A stretch of 64,000 nt of DNA from Candidatus Microgenomates bacterium (lineage in GTDB: Bacteria > Patescibacteria > JACPGU01), in assembly GCA_016188915.1 (NCBI GenBank), contig JACPGU010000002.1:186001-250000 (forward strand), read 5' to 3'. A model generated the notes under the pieces. It worked only from the letters and a program-made list of their open reading frames with translations, was not told the origin of the DNA and did not search any database. Positions 56,780 through 64,000 of the stretch are shown piece after piece (within the stretch, counting starts at the first letter, position 1; every line of letters begins with the position of its first letter). A program made the translations under genes and the position numbers.

Positions 56780-56814
56780 AACTACTTGCGAAGGTGTCAC
56801 CTTCGCAAGTAGTT
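56780..56814. terminator. Bidirectional terminator, 17-bp perfect stem
   Basis: AACTACTTGCGAAGGTG, a single T, then the exact complement. It lies between convergent genes and reaches into the smpB stop codon. Confidence 0.85.
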
Positions 56815-57241
56815 AGGTTTTTTTGAGTTCTCTTTCTACATCTTTCTTTTTCAGACTCTCTCTTTTGTCCCATTTTTGTTTTCGGCGGGCGAGAGCTATT
56901 TCCAATTTCACAAAGCCATTTTTCAGATGGATATTGAGAGGCACAATAGTGGCTCTTTTTTGTTCTATTAGTCCAGCCAGTCTTTCAATCTCTTTTTTGT
57001 GCGCGAGAAGATGGCGATTTCTGATTGGTTCGTAATTTTTTTGATTAGCAGGTTTGTAAGCGCCGATATGCATATTTTTTATTATCAGCTCGCCACTTTC
57101 GATTATCACAAAACTACCCTTCAGATTGACCGAACCGGCTTTGATGGATTTGACTTCCGCTCCGGTCAATTTGATACCGACTTCCAGCTTTTCCGAAAGA
57201 GCATAATCGTGGAGAGCTTTTTTGTTGGTAGCTATAGTCAT
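56813..57241 (-). CDS. smpB: SsrA-binding protein SmpB
   Basis: SmpB carries tmRNA to stalled ribosomes. The 142-residue protein shows the OB-like core (ALHDYALSEKLEVGIKLTGA, EVKSIKAGSVNLKGSFV, MHIGAYKPANQ, then RNRHLLAHKKEI) and the Lys-rich C-terminal tail (KKDVERELKKT) that enters the A site. ATG at 57241 is preferred over the upstream frame start at 57265. The ssrA gene lies about 4 kb upstream on the plus strand. Confidence 0.95.
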   Translation of the reverse strand: MTIATNKKALHDYALSEKLEVGIKLTGAEVKSIKAGSVNLKGSFVIIESGELIIKNMHIGAYKPANQKNYEPIRNRHLLAHKKEIERLAGLIEQKRATIVPLNIHLKNGFVKLEIALARRKQKWDKRESLKKKDVERELKKT

Positions 57242-57293
57242 GGCTTCATTAAAACATAAAAACAAATAAACAAGAAGTCATTGAGATCAAGAT

Positions 57294-57333
57294 ATCAAAA
57301 AACCGCTTCTTTCAAAAGCGGCGGTTTTTTGAT
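57294..57333 (-). terminator. Rho-independent terminator
   Basis: ATCAAAAAACCGC and GCGGTTTTTTGAT pair exactly across a 14-base loop, after the small Ala/Pro-rich gene. Confidence 0.8.
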
Positions 57334-57346
57334 AAGTTGCAAATAA

Positions 57347-57580
57347 TTACGCAACAGTTGGGTCGCCTTCATCTGCCTTTGGTTCTTCAGCTGGTGCTTC
57401 TGCTGGAGCAGAGGCGTCTGCCGGAGAGACAGGAGCGCTCATGCCAGAATCCATAGTTGGATCGGCAGGAGCGGTATTGGCGTCTGTTGCACCTGCAGTA
57501 GGCTCTACTGGAGTAGCGCCATCAGTCGGAGTCACAGCAGATGCTGGATCAACGGCAGGGTTCATGTTTTCGTCAGACAT
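57347..57580 (-). CDS. Small acidic Ala/Pro-rich disordered protein
   Basis: The 77-residue product is almost entirely Ala, Pro, Thr, Asp and Glu (for example PAVDPASAVTPTDG, then APAEAPAEEPKADE). It has no hydrophobic core, so it should be intrinsically disordered. A perfect -35 with good spacing, an AAAGGGAGA ribosome-binding site and a strong terminator show that it is an expressed single gene. Function is unknown. Confidence 0.65.
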   Translation of the reverse strand: MSDENMNPAVDPASAVTPTDGATPVEPTAGATDANTAPADPTMDSGMSAPVSPADASAPAEAPAEEPKADEGDPTVA

Positions 57581-57619
57581 TGTTCTCCCTTTCTAAAAAA
57601 CTACTGCTAAGATATTCAC

Positions 57620-57648
57620 ATTTTATCAAAATTTAATATTCTTGTCAA
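57620..57648 (-). promoter_or_regulatory. Promoter of the disordered-protein gene
   Basis: Minus-strand TTGACA (57643-57648), 17 bases, TAAAAT (57620-57625). Confidence 0.8.
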
Positions 57649-57709
57649 ATTTAGTATACTACCAATAGCTTTTGTCTCATGGGCTAACAGGTTAAGCGCC
57701 CTTTGCGTC

Positions 57710-57738
57710 TTGCTGGCTTTCGGCCTATGAGCTACAAT
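57710..57738 (+). promoter_or_regulatory. Promoter of the 57762 gene
   Basis: TTGCTG (57710-57715), 17 bases, TACAAT (57733-57738); leader of about 17 bases without a Shine-Dalgarno. Confidence 0.6.
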
Positions 57739-57761
57739 CAAAAAGTAAATAATTAATTTTT

Positions 57762-58253
57762 ATGCTTGCTTCCTCGCATTTCATTATCGGCGCATCTGTC
57801 GGGAGACTTTCTGGCAATCCTTTTTTAGCGGCTTTTTTGGGATTTGTCACCCATTTTCTCGCTGATTTGGTGCCTCACTGGGACTTGGGCTATAATTTTT
57901 CCAAGACAAAAAAATCTTATTTTTTAGTATTTTTGGATATTTTGATCGGAATTATAATTTGCGGATTTTTTCTTTGGTGGCGACCTACTAATTGGAATGA
58001 TATAGCCAGTGTCTTACTCGGAGGATTTTTTGGGCTAGTACCGGATTTTATCGGTTTTGGCGTCAAAATTTTTAAAATCAAATCTTTTGAATGGTATGTT
58101 CATCACCATGATCGACTGCATTGGTTCATAAAGGAAGAACGGCCAGAATTTTCCGAATTTAAAATTATTCCTACGACACCTCGGATGGTTTTTTTCGGTC
58201 TCCTTTGGCAGGGACTGATTGTCGTCTTTTCTTTAATTATTTTGTGGGTCTAA
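57762..58253 (+). CDS. Membrane-bound metal-dependent hydrolase-like protein
   Basis: The 163-residue protein begins ASSHFIIGASVGRL and continues AFLGFVTHFLADLVPHWDLGYNF, the His/Asp pattern of YdjM/DUF457-type membrane proteins sometimes annotated as metal-dependent hydrolases. Further His residues (WYVHHHDRLHW) could complete a metal site facing the membrane. About four hydrophobic segments are present. Its substrate is unknown. sodA follows 30 bases later with its own -10. Confidence 0.65.
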   Translation: MLASSHFIIGASVGRLSGNPFLAAFLGFVTHFLADLVPHWDLGYNFSKTKKSYFLVFLDILIGIIICGFFLWWRPTNWNDIASVLLGGFFGLVPDFIGFGVKIFKIKSFEWYVHHHDRLHWFIKEERPEFSEFKIIPTTPRMVFFGLLWQGLIVVFSLIILWV

Positions 58254-58283
58254 AATTTAAATACTATACTAATAGATTATTTT

Positions 58284-58877
58284 ATGTACAATTTGCCAGA
58301 ACTTCCCTATCCCTATGAGGCTCTTGAGCCCTATATTGATAAAGAAACGATGGAAATTCATCATTTGAAGCACCATCAAGCCTATGTGAACAAATTGAAT
58401 GAAGCCTTGGCCAAACATCCGGAATTGGCCGAAAAATCCTTAGAGGAACTACTAGCGGATCTTGAAGGTCTGCCGGAAGATATCAGAAAAGCGATCAAAA
58501 ATCATGGTGGTGGCCATTATAACCACTCACTTTTTTGGCGCATTATGGGTCCTAGTTCGAAGAATAGGCCACAGGGAGAATTGCTCAAAAAAATTGAGGC
58601 TTCTTTTGGCTCCTTTTTCGAATTTAAGAAAAAATTTTCCGAAATAGCGATGGGAATATTCGGTTCCGGTTGGTGTTGGCTGGTAGAGCATGCCGGCCAA
58701 CTAGAGATTGAAGCTACGCAAAATCAGGATTGTCCAATCTCATCTGGTAAAGTACCAATTCTTGCTCTGGATATCTGGGAGCATGCTTATTATCTGAAAT
58801 ACCAAAACAAGCGCGCTGATTATATAGAAAATTGGTGGCAAGTAGTTGATTGGAGCAATATTAGTAGTTCTAATTAA
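58284..58877 (+). CDS. sodA: Superoxide dismutase (Mn/Fe family)
   Basis: The 197-residue enzyme dismutates superoxide. The metal ligands are visible: His in ETMEIHHLKHHQAYV, His in GGGHYNHSLFW, then Asp and His in LALDIWEHAYYLKY. GGGH(Y)NHS and the NQD segment (ATQNQDCPIS) fit the Mn-type or cambialistic forms better than the Fe-only type. A TATACT box at 58265-58270 gives a leader of only about seven bases. Its presence fits exposure to oxygen. Confidence 0.94.
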   Translation: MYNLPELPYPYEALEPYIDKETMEIHHLKHHQAYVNKLNEALAKHPELAEKSLEELLADLEGLPEDIRKAIKNHGGGHYNHSLFWRIMGPSSKNRPQGELLKKIEASFGSFFEFKKKFSEIAMGIFGSGWCWLVEHAGQLEIEATQNQDCPISSGKVPILALDIWEHAYYLKYQNKRADYIENWWQVVDWSNISSSN

Positions 58878-58883
58878 AAGTCC

Positions 58884-58912
58884 TTGCTTTCTTTTGCTTA
58901 GTCTGGTATAAT
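58884..58912 (+). promoter_or_regulatory. Promoter of the RRM gene with long leader
   Basis: TTGCTT (58884-58889), 17 bases, TATAAT (58907-58912) with TGG. The leader to 59031 is about 112 bases and could be structured, as in cold-inducible RNA-binding protein genes. Confidence 0.7.
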
Positions 58913-59030
58913 TGTGCGCAAGTCGTAAGTTTTTTTAGTGTTTCGTTCTCACTGGCTTGCTAAAAGCTTGTGAAGAGCAACCTAAAAGAGGTCGCCTTAC
59001 ACGAGTTATTAGTAAGTGGGAAATTTTCAA

Positions 59031-59306
59031 ATGGCACAAACGAACAAATTGTATGTTGGTGGATTGAGCTATAATACCACACAAGATTCATTCAAGGCTG
59101 CTTTTGAGCAAGCTGGATCAGTTGTTGACGCTGCGATTATCATGGACAAAATGACTGGTCGCTCCAAAGGCTTTGGCTTCGTCACCATGGGTAGCAACGA
59201 GGAAGCTGATAAGGCTATTGAAATGTGGAATGAAAAAGAACTGGATGGCCGTATGATCCGCGTATCAGAGGCTCGTCCGATGGAAGAAAGACCAAAAAGA
59301 TTCTAA
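59031..59306 (+). CDS. RRM-domain RNA-binding protein
   Basis: The 91-residue protein is a single RNA-recognition motif: RNP2 is KLYVGGLSYN and RNP1 is RSKGFGFVTM, with IRVSEARPMEERPKRF as a short tail. Such proteins in cyanobacteria and CPR are RNA chaperones, often cold-regulated. A GTG start at 59016 is possible but ATG at 59031 is favoured. A strong terminator follows. Confidence 0.92.
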   Translation: MAQTNKLYVGGLSYNTTQDSFKAAFEQAGSVVDAAIIMDKMTGRSKGFGFVTMGSNEEADKAIEMWNEKELDGRMIRVSEARPMEERPKRF

Positions 59307-59323
59307 TCAATCTTTCGGTCGCG

Positions 59324-59357
59324 AGAAACGCCTCAAGCAATTGAGGCGTTTCTTTTT
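59324..59357 (+). terminator. Rho-independent terminator
   Basis: AGAAACGCCTCAA-GCAA-TTGAGGCGTTTCT followed by TTTTC. Confidence 0.88.
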
Positions 59358-59390
59358 CAGCTAGTTTTCTTTATAAATTTTTATTCTAAA

Positions 59391-61190
59391 ATGAATATTC
59401 GCAATGTCGCTATTATCGCGCACGTTGACCATGGCAAAACTACCCTGGTTGATGCTATGCTTCGCCAGTCGCATACCCAGCTTTCCAAAGAAGCATCTGG
59501 GGCTGATTTGATTATGGACTCTAACGAGCTTGAGAAAGAAAGAGGCATTACTATTTTTTCCAAAAACGCCTCTATTGTGGTGGATCAAAATGTTGGTGGA
59601 AAAGAAGAGAAAATAAAGATCAATATTATTGATACTCCCGGCCACGCGGACTTTGGTGGCGAGGTAGAAAGAGTTTTGAATATGGCGGACGGCTGTCTGC
59701 TTTTGGTGGACGCCAAAGAAGGTCCGATGCCACAGACGCGTTTTGTTTTGAAAAAAGCTTTGCAGATGAAATTGAAAATAATCGTTGTCATCAATAAAAT
59801 TGATAAACCAGACGCCAGAACCAATGTGGCGTTGAACAAAACTTTTGATTTGTTCGTGGAGTTGGGAGCCGACGATCAGACTTTGGATTTTCCTATTATT
59901 TATTGTGCTTCCAAACAGGGCAAGGCTGGCTGGGAACCTCACTTGGAGCATATGACGAGCATAGAACCTATCTTTGAGGCTATCTTGAATCATATTCCAG
60001 AGCCAAAAGGCGACACGGGAAAACCCTTTCAAATGTTGGTGACAACGATAGCGGCCGATACTTTCAAGGGTCGCATTGCCACCGGTCGTATTTATAACGG
60101 CCAGATTAAATCTGGCCAAGATATTATTCACATCAATCGTTTAGGTGAGCAAAAAAAATATCGCCCCACTTCTTTGATGACTTTTTTGGGGTTGGGCAAA
60201 GTAGAAGTAAAAGAAGCGCAAGCCGGCGATATTATCGCTATCTCTGGTATTCCCGATGCCACTATCGGAGAGACTATTGCCGATAGTTTGAGCCCTGTGG
60301 CCCTACCCCTTTTGGCGATAGAAGAGCCGACAGTCAAAATGAATTTTGGCATCAATACTTCGCCTTTTGCGGGGAGAGAGGGACAATTTACCACTAGCCG
60401 ACAGATTCGCGAGAGACTTTACAAAGAATTGGAAACAGACATGGCCTTGAGGGTGGAAGATGCGGATGGCAATAGCTGGACAGTTTCTGGACGTGGCGAA
60501 CTGCATCTGTCTATTTTGATTGAGAGAATGCGTCGGGAGGGTTATGAATTGCAAGTGTCTCGACCACAAGTGATTATCAAAGAAAAAGAGGGTAAAAAAA
60601 TGGTGCCCTATGAACAGGTTTTTGTTGAAGTGCCGGAAGAGCATAGTGGCGCTGTGATCCAAAAATTAGGCTCTCGTCGTGGTGAATTAAAAGATATGCG
60701 AACGGATAATGGTATTACTTCTCTAGAATTTGTTATGCCAACACAAGGACTCTTTGGCTATAGAACAGAATTTTTGACCGATACTAGGGGGCTGGGCATT
60801 ATGAATTCTATTTTTCATGAATACCGGGTAGATCCTGGCAGTTGGCAGGAAAGAGAATGGGGATCGCTGGTGGCGCATGAAACGGGAGAGACCAATATGT
60901 ATGGTTTGCTTAACACACAAGAGAGAGGAACGCTTTTTTTGGGGCCAGGAGTGCCAGTTTATCGCGGTCAAGTGGTGGGCAGGCACAGCAAAAATAGCGA
61001 TCTGTGGGTTAATGTTTGCAAAACCAAACAGCTTTCCAATGTTCGCTCTAAAGGAGAAGGCGTTTCCGAACATTTTGACAAGCCGAAAGAAATGGGACTG
61101 GAAGACGCTATTGAATATATTTCATCTGATGAATTGGTAGAGATTACTCCGAAAAATATTCGTATTCGCAAAATGGATCTAAATGAGTAA
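59391..61190 (+). CDS. typA: Ribosome-associated GTPase TypA/BipA
   Basis: TypA is a translational GTPase related to EF-G and LepA, needed for ribosome assembly or stress adaptation. The 599-residue protein has G1 AHVDHGKTTL, the switch I region ERGITIFSKNAS, G3 DTPGHADFGGEVERVL (in part), G4 NKIDKP, then domain II, EF-G-like domains III and V, and the specific C-terminal domain (EHFDKPKEMGLEDAIEYI). A TATAAA about 13 bases before the ATG suggests a very short leader. Confidence 0.96.
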   Translation: MNIRNVAIIAHVDHGKTTLVDAMLRQSHTQLSKEASGADLIMDSNELEKERGITIFSKNASIVVDQNVGGKEEKIKINIIDTPGHADFGGEVERVLNMADGCLLLVDAKEGPMPQTRFVLKKALQMKLKIIVVINKIDKPDARTNVALNKTFDLFVELGADDQTLDFPIIYCASKQGKAGWEPHLEHMTSIEPIFEAILNHIPEPKGDTGKPFQMLVTTIAADTFKGRIATGRIYNGQIKSGQDIIHINRLGEQKKYRPTSLMTFLGLGKVEVKEAQAGDIIAISGIPDATIGETIADSLSPVALPLLAIEEPTVKMNFGINTSPFAGREGQFTTSRQIRERLYKELETDMALRVEDADGNSWTVSGRGELHLSILIERMRREGYELQVSRPQVIIKEKEGKKMVPYEQVFVEVPEEHSGAVIQKLGSRRGELKDMRTDNGITSLEFVMPTQGLFGYRTEFLTDTRGLGIMNSIFHEYRVDPGSWQEREWGSLVAHETGETNMYGLLNTQERGTLFLGPGVPVYRGQVVGRHSKNSDLWVNVCKTKQLSNVRSKGEGVSEHFDKPKEMGLEDAIEYISSDELVEITPKNIRIRKMDLNE

Positions 61191-61246
61191 TCTTCGCCTC
61201 TTGTCTTGTTCTCGGTAAAGTTATATGCTTTAAGCAAAGGAGGAAT

Positions 61247-61705
61247 ATGGATATTGGCAGGGTTTTATTATCTTGGGAAACCAAGGATCAAAAAAGAGAT
61301 CTTGACGCGGTCAAGATTATAATTGCTTTTGTTGTTATTGTGCTAGCGGCGGCTTGGGCGTTTTTTTCCAAACAATGGCTGACTGGTGGCACTTTTATCG
61401 GCGCGGTTTTGGTTTTGTCCTGGTATTTAGCGATGGGGCAAAAAAATATCGCCATCAGTATTACCGATAAAGGATTGATTATAGACGGCAGTTTTTATTC
61501 TTTTTCCGGGCTGAAAAATTATTGGGTTTCAAGAGAGGGAGTAGCGTATTTTGTTTCTCAATCAAAGCTTGCCTCTATTATTTCTTTACCCTTGGGAGAA
61601 ACGCCAGCTGACAAGATCTTTTCTTTGATCCCCAAAAATATTGTCAAAACTGAAAGTCAAAATGCCGATTTGGCCGATAAGGTAGCCAGGCTATTGCACA
61701 AATAA
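61247..61705 (+). CDS. Hypothetical two-helix membrane protein
   Basis: 152 residues. Two hydrophobic segments (about 23-42 and 50-66) are followed by a soluble C-terminal domain (NIAISITDKGLIIDGSFYSFSGLKNYWV…) that looks like a small PH-like or DUF5673-like beta domain. AAAGGAGGA precedes the ATG. A small hairpin with a T run (61742-61761) follows. Confidence 0.65.
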   Translation: MDIGRVLLSWETKDQKRDLDAVKIIIAFVVIVLAAAWAFFSKQWLTGGTFIGAVLVLSWYLAMGQKNIAISITDKGLIIDGSFYSFSGLKNYWVSREGVAYFVSQSKLASIISLPLGETPADKIFSLIPKNIVKTESQNADLADKVARLLHK

Positions 61706-61732
61706 GAGATTTTGAAAAATATTTTTTTATGA

Positions 61733-61738
61733 TATAAT
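61733..61738 (+). promoter_or_regulatory. Possible tRNA-Arg promoter -10
   Basis: TATAAT in GATATAATATGACC; the hairpin plus T run lies between it and the tRNA, so the arrangement is odd. Confidence 0.4.
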
Positions 61739-61741
61739 ATG

Positions 61742-61761
61742 ACCGCTGTAGCGGTTTTTTT
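61742..61761 (+). terminator. Small terminator before tRNA-Arg
   Basis: ACCGC-TGTA-GCGGT followed by TTTTTT, closing the 61247 gene. Confidence 0.65.
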
Positions 61762-61833
61762 GCGCTCGTCGTTCAACGGATAGGACGCAGGCTTGCGGAG
61801 CCTGTAATAGAAGTTCGATTCTTCTCGAGCGCA
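61762..61833 (+). tRNA. tRNA-Arg (GCG)
   Basis: 72-nt cloverleaf: acceptor GCGCTCG/CGAGCGC, D-arm GTTC/GGAC, anticodon stem CAGGC/GCCTG with loop TTGCGGA, T-arm AGAAG/CTTCT, discriminator A, no CCA. Anticodon GCG reads CGC and CGU. Many bacteria use an ACG tRNA edited to inosine instead. Confidence 0.88.
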
Positions 61834-61903
61834 TTGCATATTCCCAGCGTCGAATGTTAGGGATGTAGTTTTTGCTAGCGTAGTTATGTTTATAAAAAAA
61901 GCC

Positions 61904-61953
61904 TTGTAAGAGGGGTTTTTTATTGTTATACTAACTACTAGTGATTTAGTAGT
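61904..61953 (+). promoter_or_regulatory. Promoter and likely operator of the Rrf2-suf unit
   Basis: TTGTAA (61904-61909), 17 bases, TATACT (61927-61932) with TGT. Immediately downstream ACTACTA (61934-61940) is inverted exactly as TAGTAGT (61947-61953). A regulator bound there would cover the transcription start, consistent with autoregulation by the Rrf2 protein. Confidence 0.7.
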
Positions 61954-61968
61954 AGTCTAAAAAGAGTA

Positions 61969-62376
61969 ATGATAAAATTCAACAGGCAATCAGATTATGC
62001 TTTGGTTTTGGCTACGGAATTAGCCATTGACCACAAAAAAGGGAATTGGGTTCCCCTTTCCGTAGTGGCCGACAAATATAATTTGTCTGTTAAATTTTTA
62101 GGTTCGGTAGCCGGTATCTTACGCAAAAAAGGGCTGATTTTATCCAAAGAAGGAACGGGCGGTGGCTATGCTTTGGCGCAAGATCCCAGAGAAATTATGA
62201 TCGGTGATATTCTGTATGCTACCTTGACCGATTCCGCGCCGTCGCTTTGTACTTCCAGTATCGGTTGTGTTAATGAAAAAAAATGTCCGGCCAAGCCAGT
62301 TTGGGGAGTGGTGCAGGGAGTTTTGGAGGAAGTACTTTTTTCCATCAGCCTCAAAAGTTTGCTTAAGATTAAATAA
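61969..62376 (+). CDS. Rrf2-family Fe-S-sensing transcription regulator (IscR/SufR-like)
   Basis: The 135-residue protein has an N-terminal winged helix (FNRQSDYALVLATELA, LSVVADKYNLSVKFLGSVAG, GTGGGYALAQ). A later cluster, CTSSIGCVNEKKC, provides three Cys of the type that binds a [2Fe-2S] cluster in IscR. It is followed two bases later by sufC and then sufB, so it very probably controls this Fe-S assembly operon in response to cluster status. Confidence 0.92.
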   Translation: MIKFNRQSDYALVLATELAIDHKKGNWVPLSVVADKYNLSVKFLGSVAGILRKKGLILSKEGTGGGYALAQDPREIMIGDILYATLTDSAPSLCTSSIGCVNEKKCPAKPVWGVVQGVLEEVLFSISLKSLLKIK

Positions 62377-62378
62377 CA

Positions 62379-63122
62379 ATGAATAATCTTCGTATTTCTA
62401 ATTTGCGTGTCAGAATCGATGGTAAGGAGATCTTAAAAGGCGTAGACCTTTCTTTAAGCGAGGGCGAGATTCATATCCTAATCGGGCCTAATGGTTCTGG
62501 TAAATCAACCCTGGCGCAAATGGTAGCGGGAAATCCGGGATATCTAGCTAACCGTGGTAGCATCAAATTTTTTGGTAAAAATTTGTCAAAACTTTCTCCT
62601 GATGAAAGGGCCAAGATGGGGATTTTTGTCTCCTTCCAGTCCCCTATCGCTATTCCGGGGCTACCTTTATTCTCTTTGCTTTTTGAATCTTTTAAGGCGA
62701 TATCAAATGAAAATAAAAATATTTCTTTTGAATATTTTTTTCGCGATCAAATTATTCCCGGCCTAAAACTTTTGGGGCTAGACCAGTCTTTTATCGATCG
62801 TAGCGTTAATGATGGCCTCTCCGGCGGCGAGAGAAAAAAATCAGAGATTTTGCAAATGTTGGTTTTAAATCCTAAACTCACTATTTTAGATGAGATAGAT
62901 TCGGGGCTGGATATTGATGCTGTCAAAACAGTTTTTTCCGCTATCAAAAAAATCAAGACTAAAAACCCCCAGATGAGTATTCTGCTTATTACTCATAACC
63001 AAAATATTTTGCGCTATATTAATCCAGATATGGCGCATATCATGAATGATGGGAAGATTATTATTTCTGGTGGAACAGAATTGATTAGAAAAACAAGCGA
63101 AAAAGGCTACAAGCAAGAATAA
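62379..63122 (+). CDS. sufC: Fe-S assembly ATPase SufC
   Basis: SufC is the ABC-type ATPase of the SUF scaffold. The 247-residue protein has Walker A GPNGSGKST (near residue 36), a Q-loop in FVSFQSP, the signature LSGGERKKSEI and Walker B LTILDEIDSGLD. It works with SufB (next gene) in the SufBCD or SufBC complex. It starts two bases after the Rrf2 stop. Confidence 0.96.
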   Translation: MNNLRISNLRVRIDGKEILKGVDLSLSEGEIHILIGPNGSGKSTLAQMVAGNPGYLANRGSIKFFGKNLSKLSPDERAKMGIFVSFQSPIAIPGLPLFSLLFESFKAISNENKNISFEYFFRDQIIPGLKLLGLDQSFIDRSVNDGLSGGERKKSEILQMLVLNPKLTILDEIDSGLDIDAVKTVFSAIKKIKTKNPQMSILLITHNQNILRYINPDMAHIMNDGKIIISGGTELIRKTSEKGYKQE

Positions 63123-63125
63123 TCT

Positions 63126-64000
63126 ATGGCACAAAAAAAGAATACCAAAATTTTTGCCGATTATGATCAGCGCTACCAGGAGCGTTATGGTTTTGCCGAT
63201 GATGCTACATCCTATACTCATTTGGGGAAGCCTGGTATAACGCGCGAGACCATTATGGAGATTTCTAAAATAAAAAAAGAACCAAAGTGGATGTTGGAAA
63301 AAAGACTGATAGCCTATGATATTTTTTTAAAAAAACCCTTACCCAAATGGGGCGGTGATTTGTCAGGAATTGATTTTGGCAAGATTTATTATTACATTAG
63401 ACCGAGCGAAAGAACGGAAAAAAAATGGCAAGATGTGCCGGACTATATCCGCAATACTTTTGATAAATTGGGCATCCCAGAGGCGGAAAAAAAATTTTTG
63501 GCAGGCGTGGGAGCGCAATATGAATCAGAAATGATGTATCATTCTATCCAAAAAGATTTGCAGAAACTAGGGGTTATCTTTCTCTCGCCTGATGAGGCAT
63601 TAAAACAATATCCAGATTTAGTCAAAGAATATTTCGGCACCGTAATCCCGGCATCTGACAACAAATTCGCGGCCTTAAATAGCGCTGTTTGGAGTGGTGG
63701 ATCTTTTATCTACATTCCCAAAGGAGTCAAAGTAGAGATGCCCTTGCAGACATATTTTCGTATCAATTTTGCCTCCGCTGGCCAATTTGAAAGAACGCTG
63801 ATTATTGCTGATGAAGGATCGGAGATGCATTATATTGAAGGTTGTAGCGCGCCGATTCATTCAACTGATTCTTTGCACTCGGCAGTAGTGGAAATCATTG
63901 TCAAAAAAAATGCCAAAGTGCGCTATACCACTATACAAAATTGGAGCCGTAATGTTTATAACCTCGTCACCAAAAGAGCGGCAGTTTATGAAGGTGGCAG
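63126..64000 (+). CDS. sufB: Fe-S cluster scaffold SufB (partial, runs off the window)
   Basis: ATG at 63126 opens a frame that is still open at the last base. The 291 visible residues match SufB: YGFADDATSYTHLGKPGIT near the start, LGVIFLSPDEALKQYPDLVKEY (in part), AALNSAVWSGGSFIYIPKGV, then EGSEMHYIEGCSAPI and IVKKNAKVRYTTIQNWS. It builds [Fe-S] clusters with SufC. The start lies 3 bases after the sufC stop. Confidence 0.95.
   Translation, partial: MAQKKNTKIFADYDQRYQERYGFADDATSYTHLGKPGITRETIMEISKIKKEPKWMLEKRLIAYDIFLKKPLPKWGGDLSGIDFGKIYYYIRPSERTEKKWQDVPDYIRNTFDKLGIPEAEKKFLAGVGAQYESEMMYHSIQKDLQKLGVIFLSPDEALKQYPDLVKEYFGTVIPASDNKFAALNSAVWSGGSFIYIPKGVKVEMPLQTYFRINFASAGQFERTLIIADEGSEMHYIEGCSAPIHSTDSLHSAVVEIIVKKNAKVRYTTIQNWSRNVYNLVTKRAAVYEGG

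Noticed and set aside
57661..57735. GC-rich stretch before 57762 as a possible tRNA
   Set aside because: It has a TAACAGGTTAAGCGC segment that looks like a D-arm, but no T-arm, acceptor pairing or anticodon stem could be formed. It reads better as a promoter region.

Overview
The window reads as a chromosomal segment of a low-GC, reduced-genome bacterium, most likely a Candidate Phyla Radiation (Patescibacteria) member of the Parcubacteria/Moranbacteria type. This placement is an inference. It rests on the short valyl-tRNA synthetase, a CPR-style MurD and CTP synthase, DUF5684 and PRC-barrel proteins, many small membrane or secreted proteins with no recognisable function, and very tight gene spacing. 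UGA is used as a normal stop codon. No rRNA operon, CRISPR array, prophage or complete insertion sequence was seen.

Layout. 1-9.1 kb: recombination genes (ruvC, ruvA, recA), yajQ, a scar of broken genes (AbiEii-like and tsaD fragments), an orphan MazF/PemK-like toxin, and valS. 9.1-10.7 kb: three tRNA genes (Met-CAU, fMet, Ile-UAU), a broken tRNA copy, a DivIC/FtsB-like protein and an AbrB/Doc-like toxin-antitoxin pair behind a perfect palindromic operator. 10.8-14.3 kb: three exported proteins including a SpoIID-domain protein. 14.4-34.8 kb: housekeeping genes (DHH phosphoesterase, rpsO-pnp, rnj, hppA, ftsK, rpsF-ssb-rpsR, efp, tlyA, groL/groS).

34.8-41.8 kb is the accessory region. It holds a cassette array with the architecture of an integron: a 49-codon remnant of a tyrosine recombinase gene pointing away from the array, an attI-like junction, and six attC-like sites bounding six cassettes. 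The cassettes carry a possible nuclease, a small membrane protein in reverse orientation, a RidA-family protein, a methyltransferase, a mini-cassette without an ORF, and an isochorismatase-family hydrolase. The 7 bases after each crossover point match, as reverse complement, the inverse core at the end of the same cassette, so the boundaries can be read directly. Five of the six cassettes also carry long inverted repeats just inside their ends, enclosing the gene. I regard this as the most interesting system in the window. Downstream lie a MltR-like gene, a broken BRO-N gene, dinD, a GNAT and a Nudix gene.

43-64 kb: trpS, a secreted-protein cluster, a MITE-like element, tsaB/tsaE, pyrG, a degenerate receiver-domain protein, murB, tmRNA (ssrA), small membrane proteins, murD, smpB, sodA, an RRM protein, typA, tRNA-Arg, and an Rrf2 regulator followed by sufC and sufB (cut by the window end).

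Two genome-wide habits show up. Several genes (tlyA, trpS, groS, murB, the BRO-N remnant) have a -10 box exactly six bases before the start codon, which predicts leaderless mRNAs. Short-word tandem repeats and palindromes occur not only between genes but also in frame inside conserved genes (ruvC, valS, tlyA, tsaB, the tsaD fragment).
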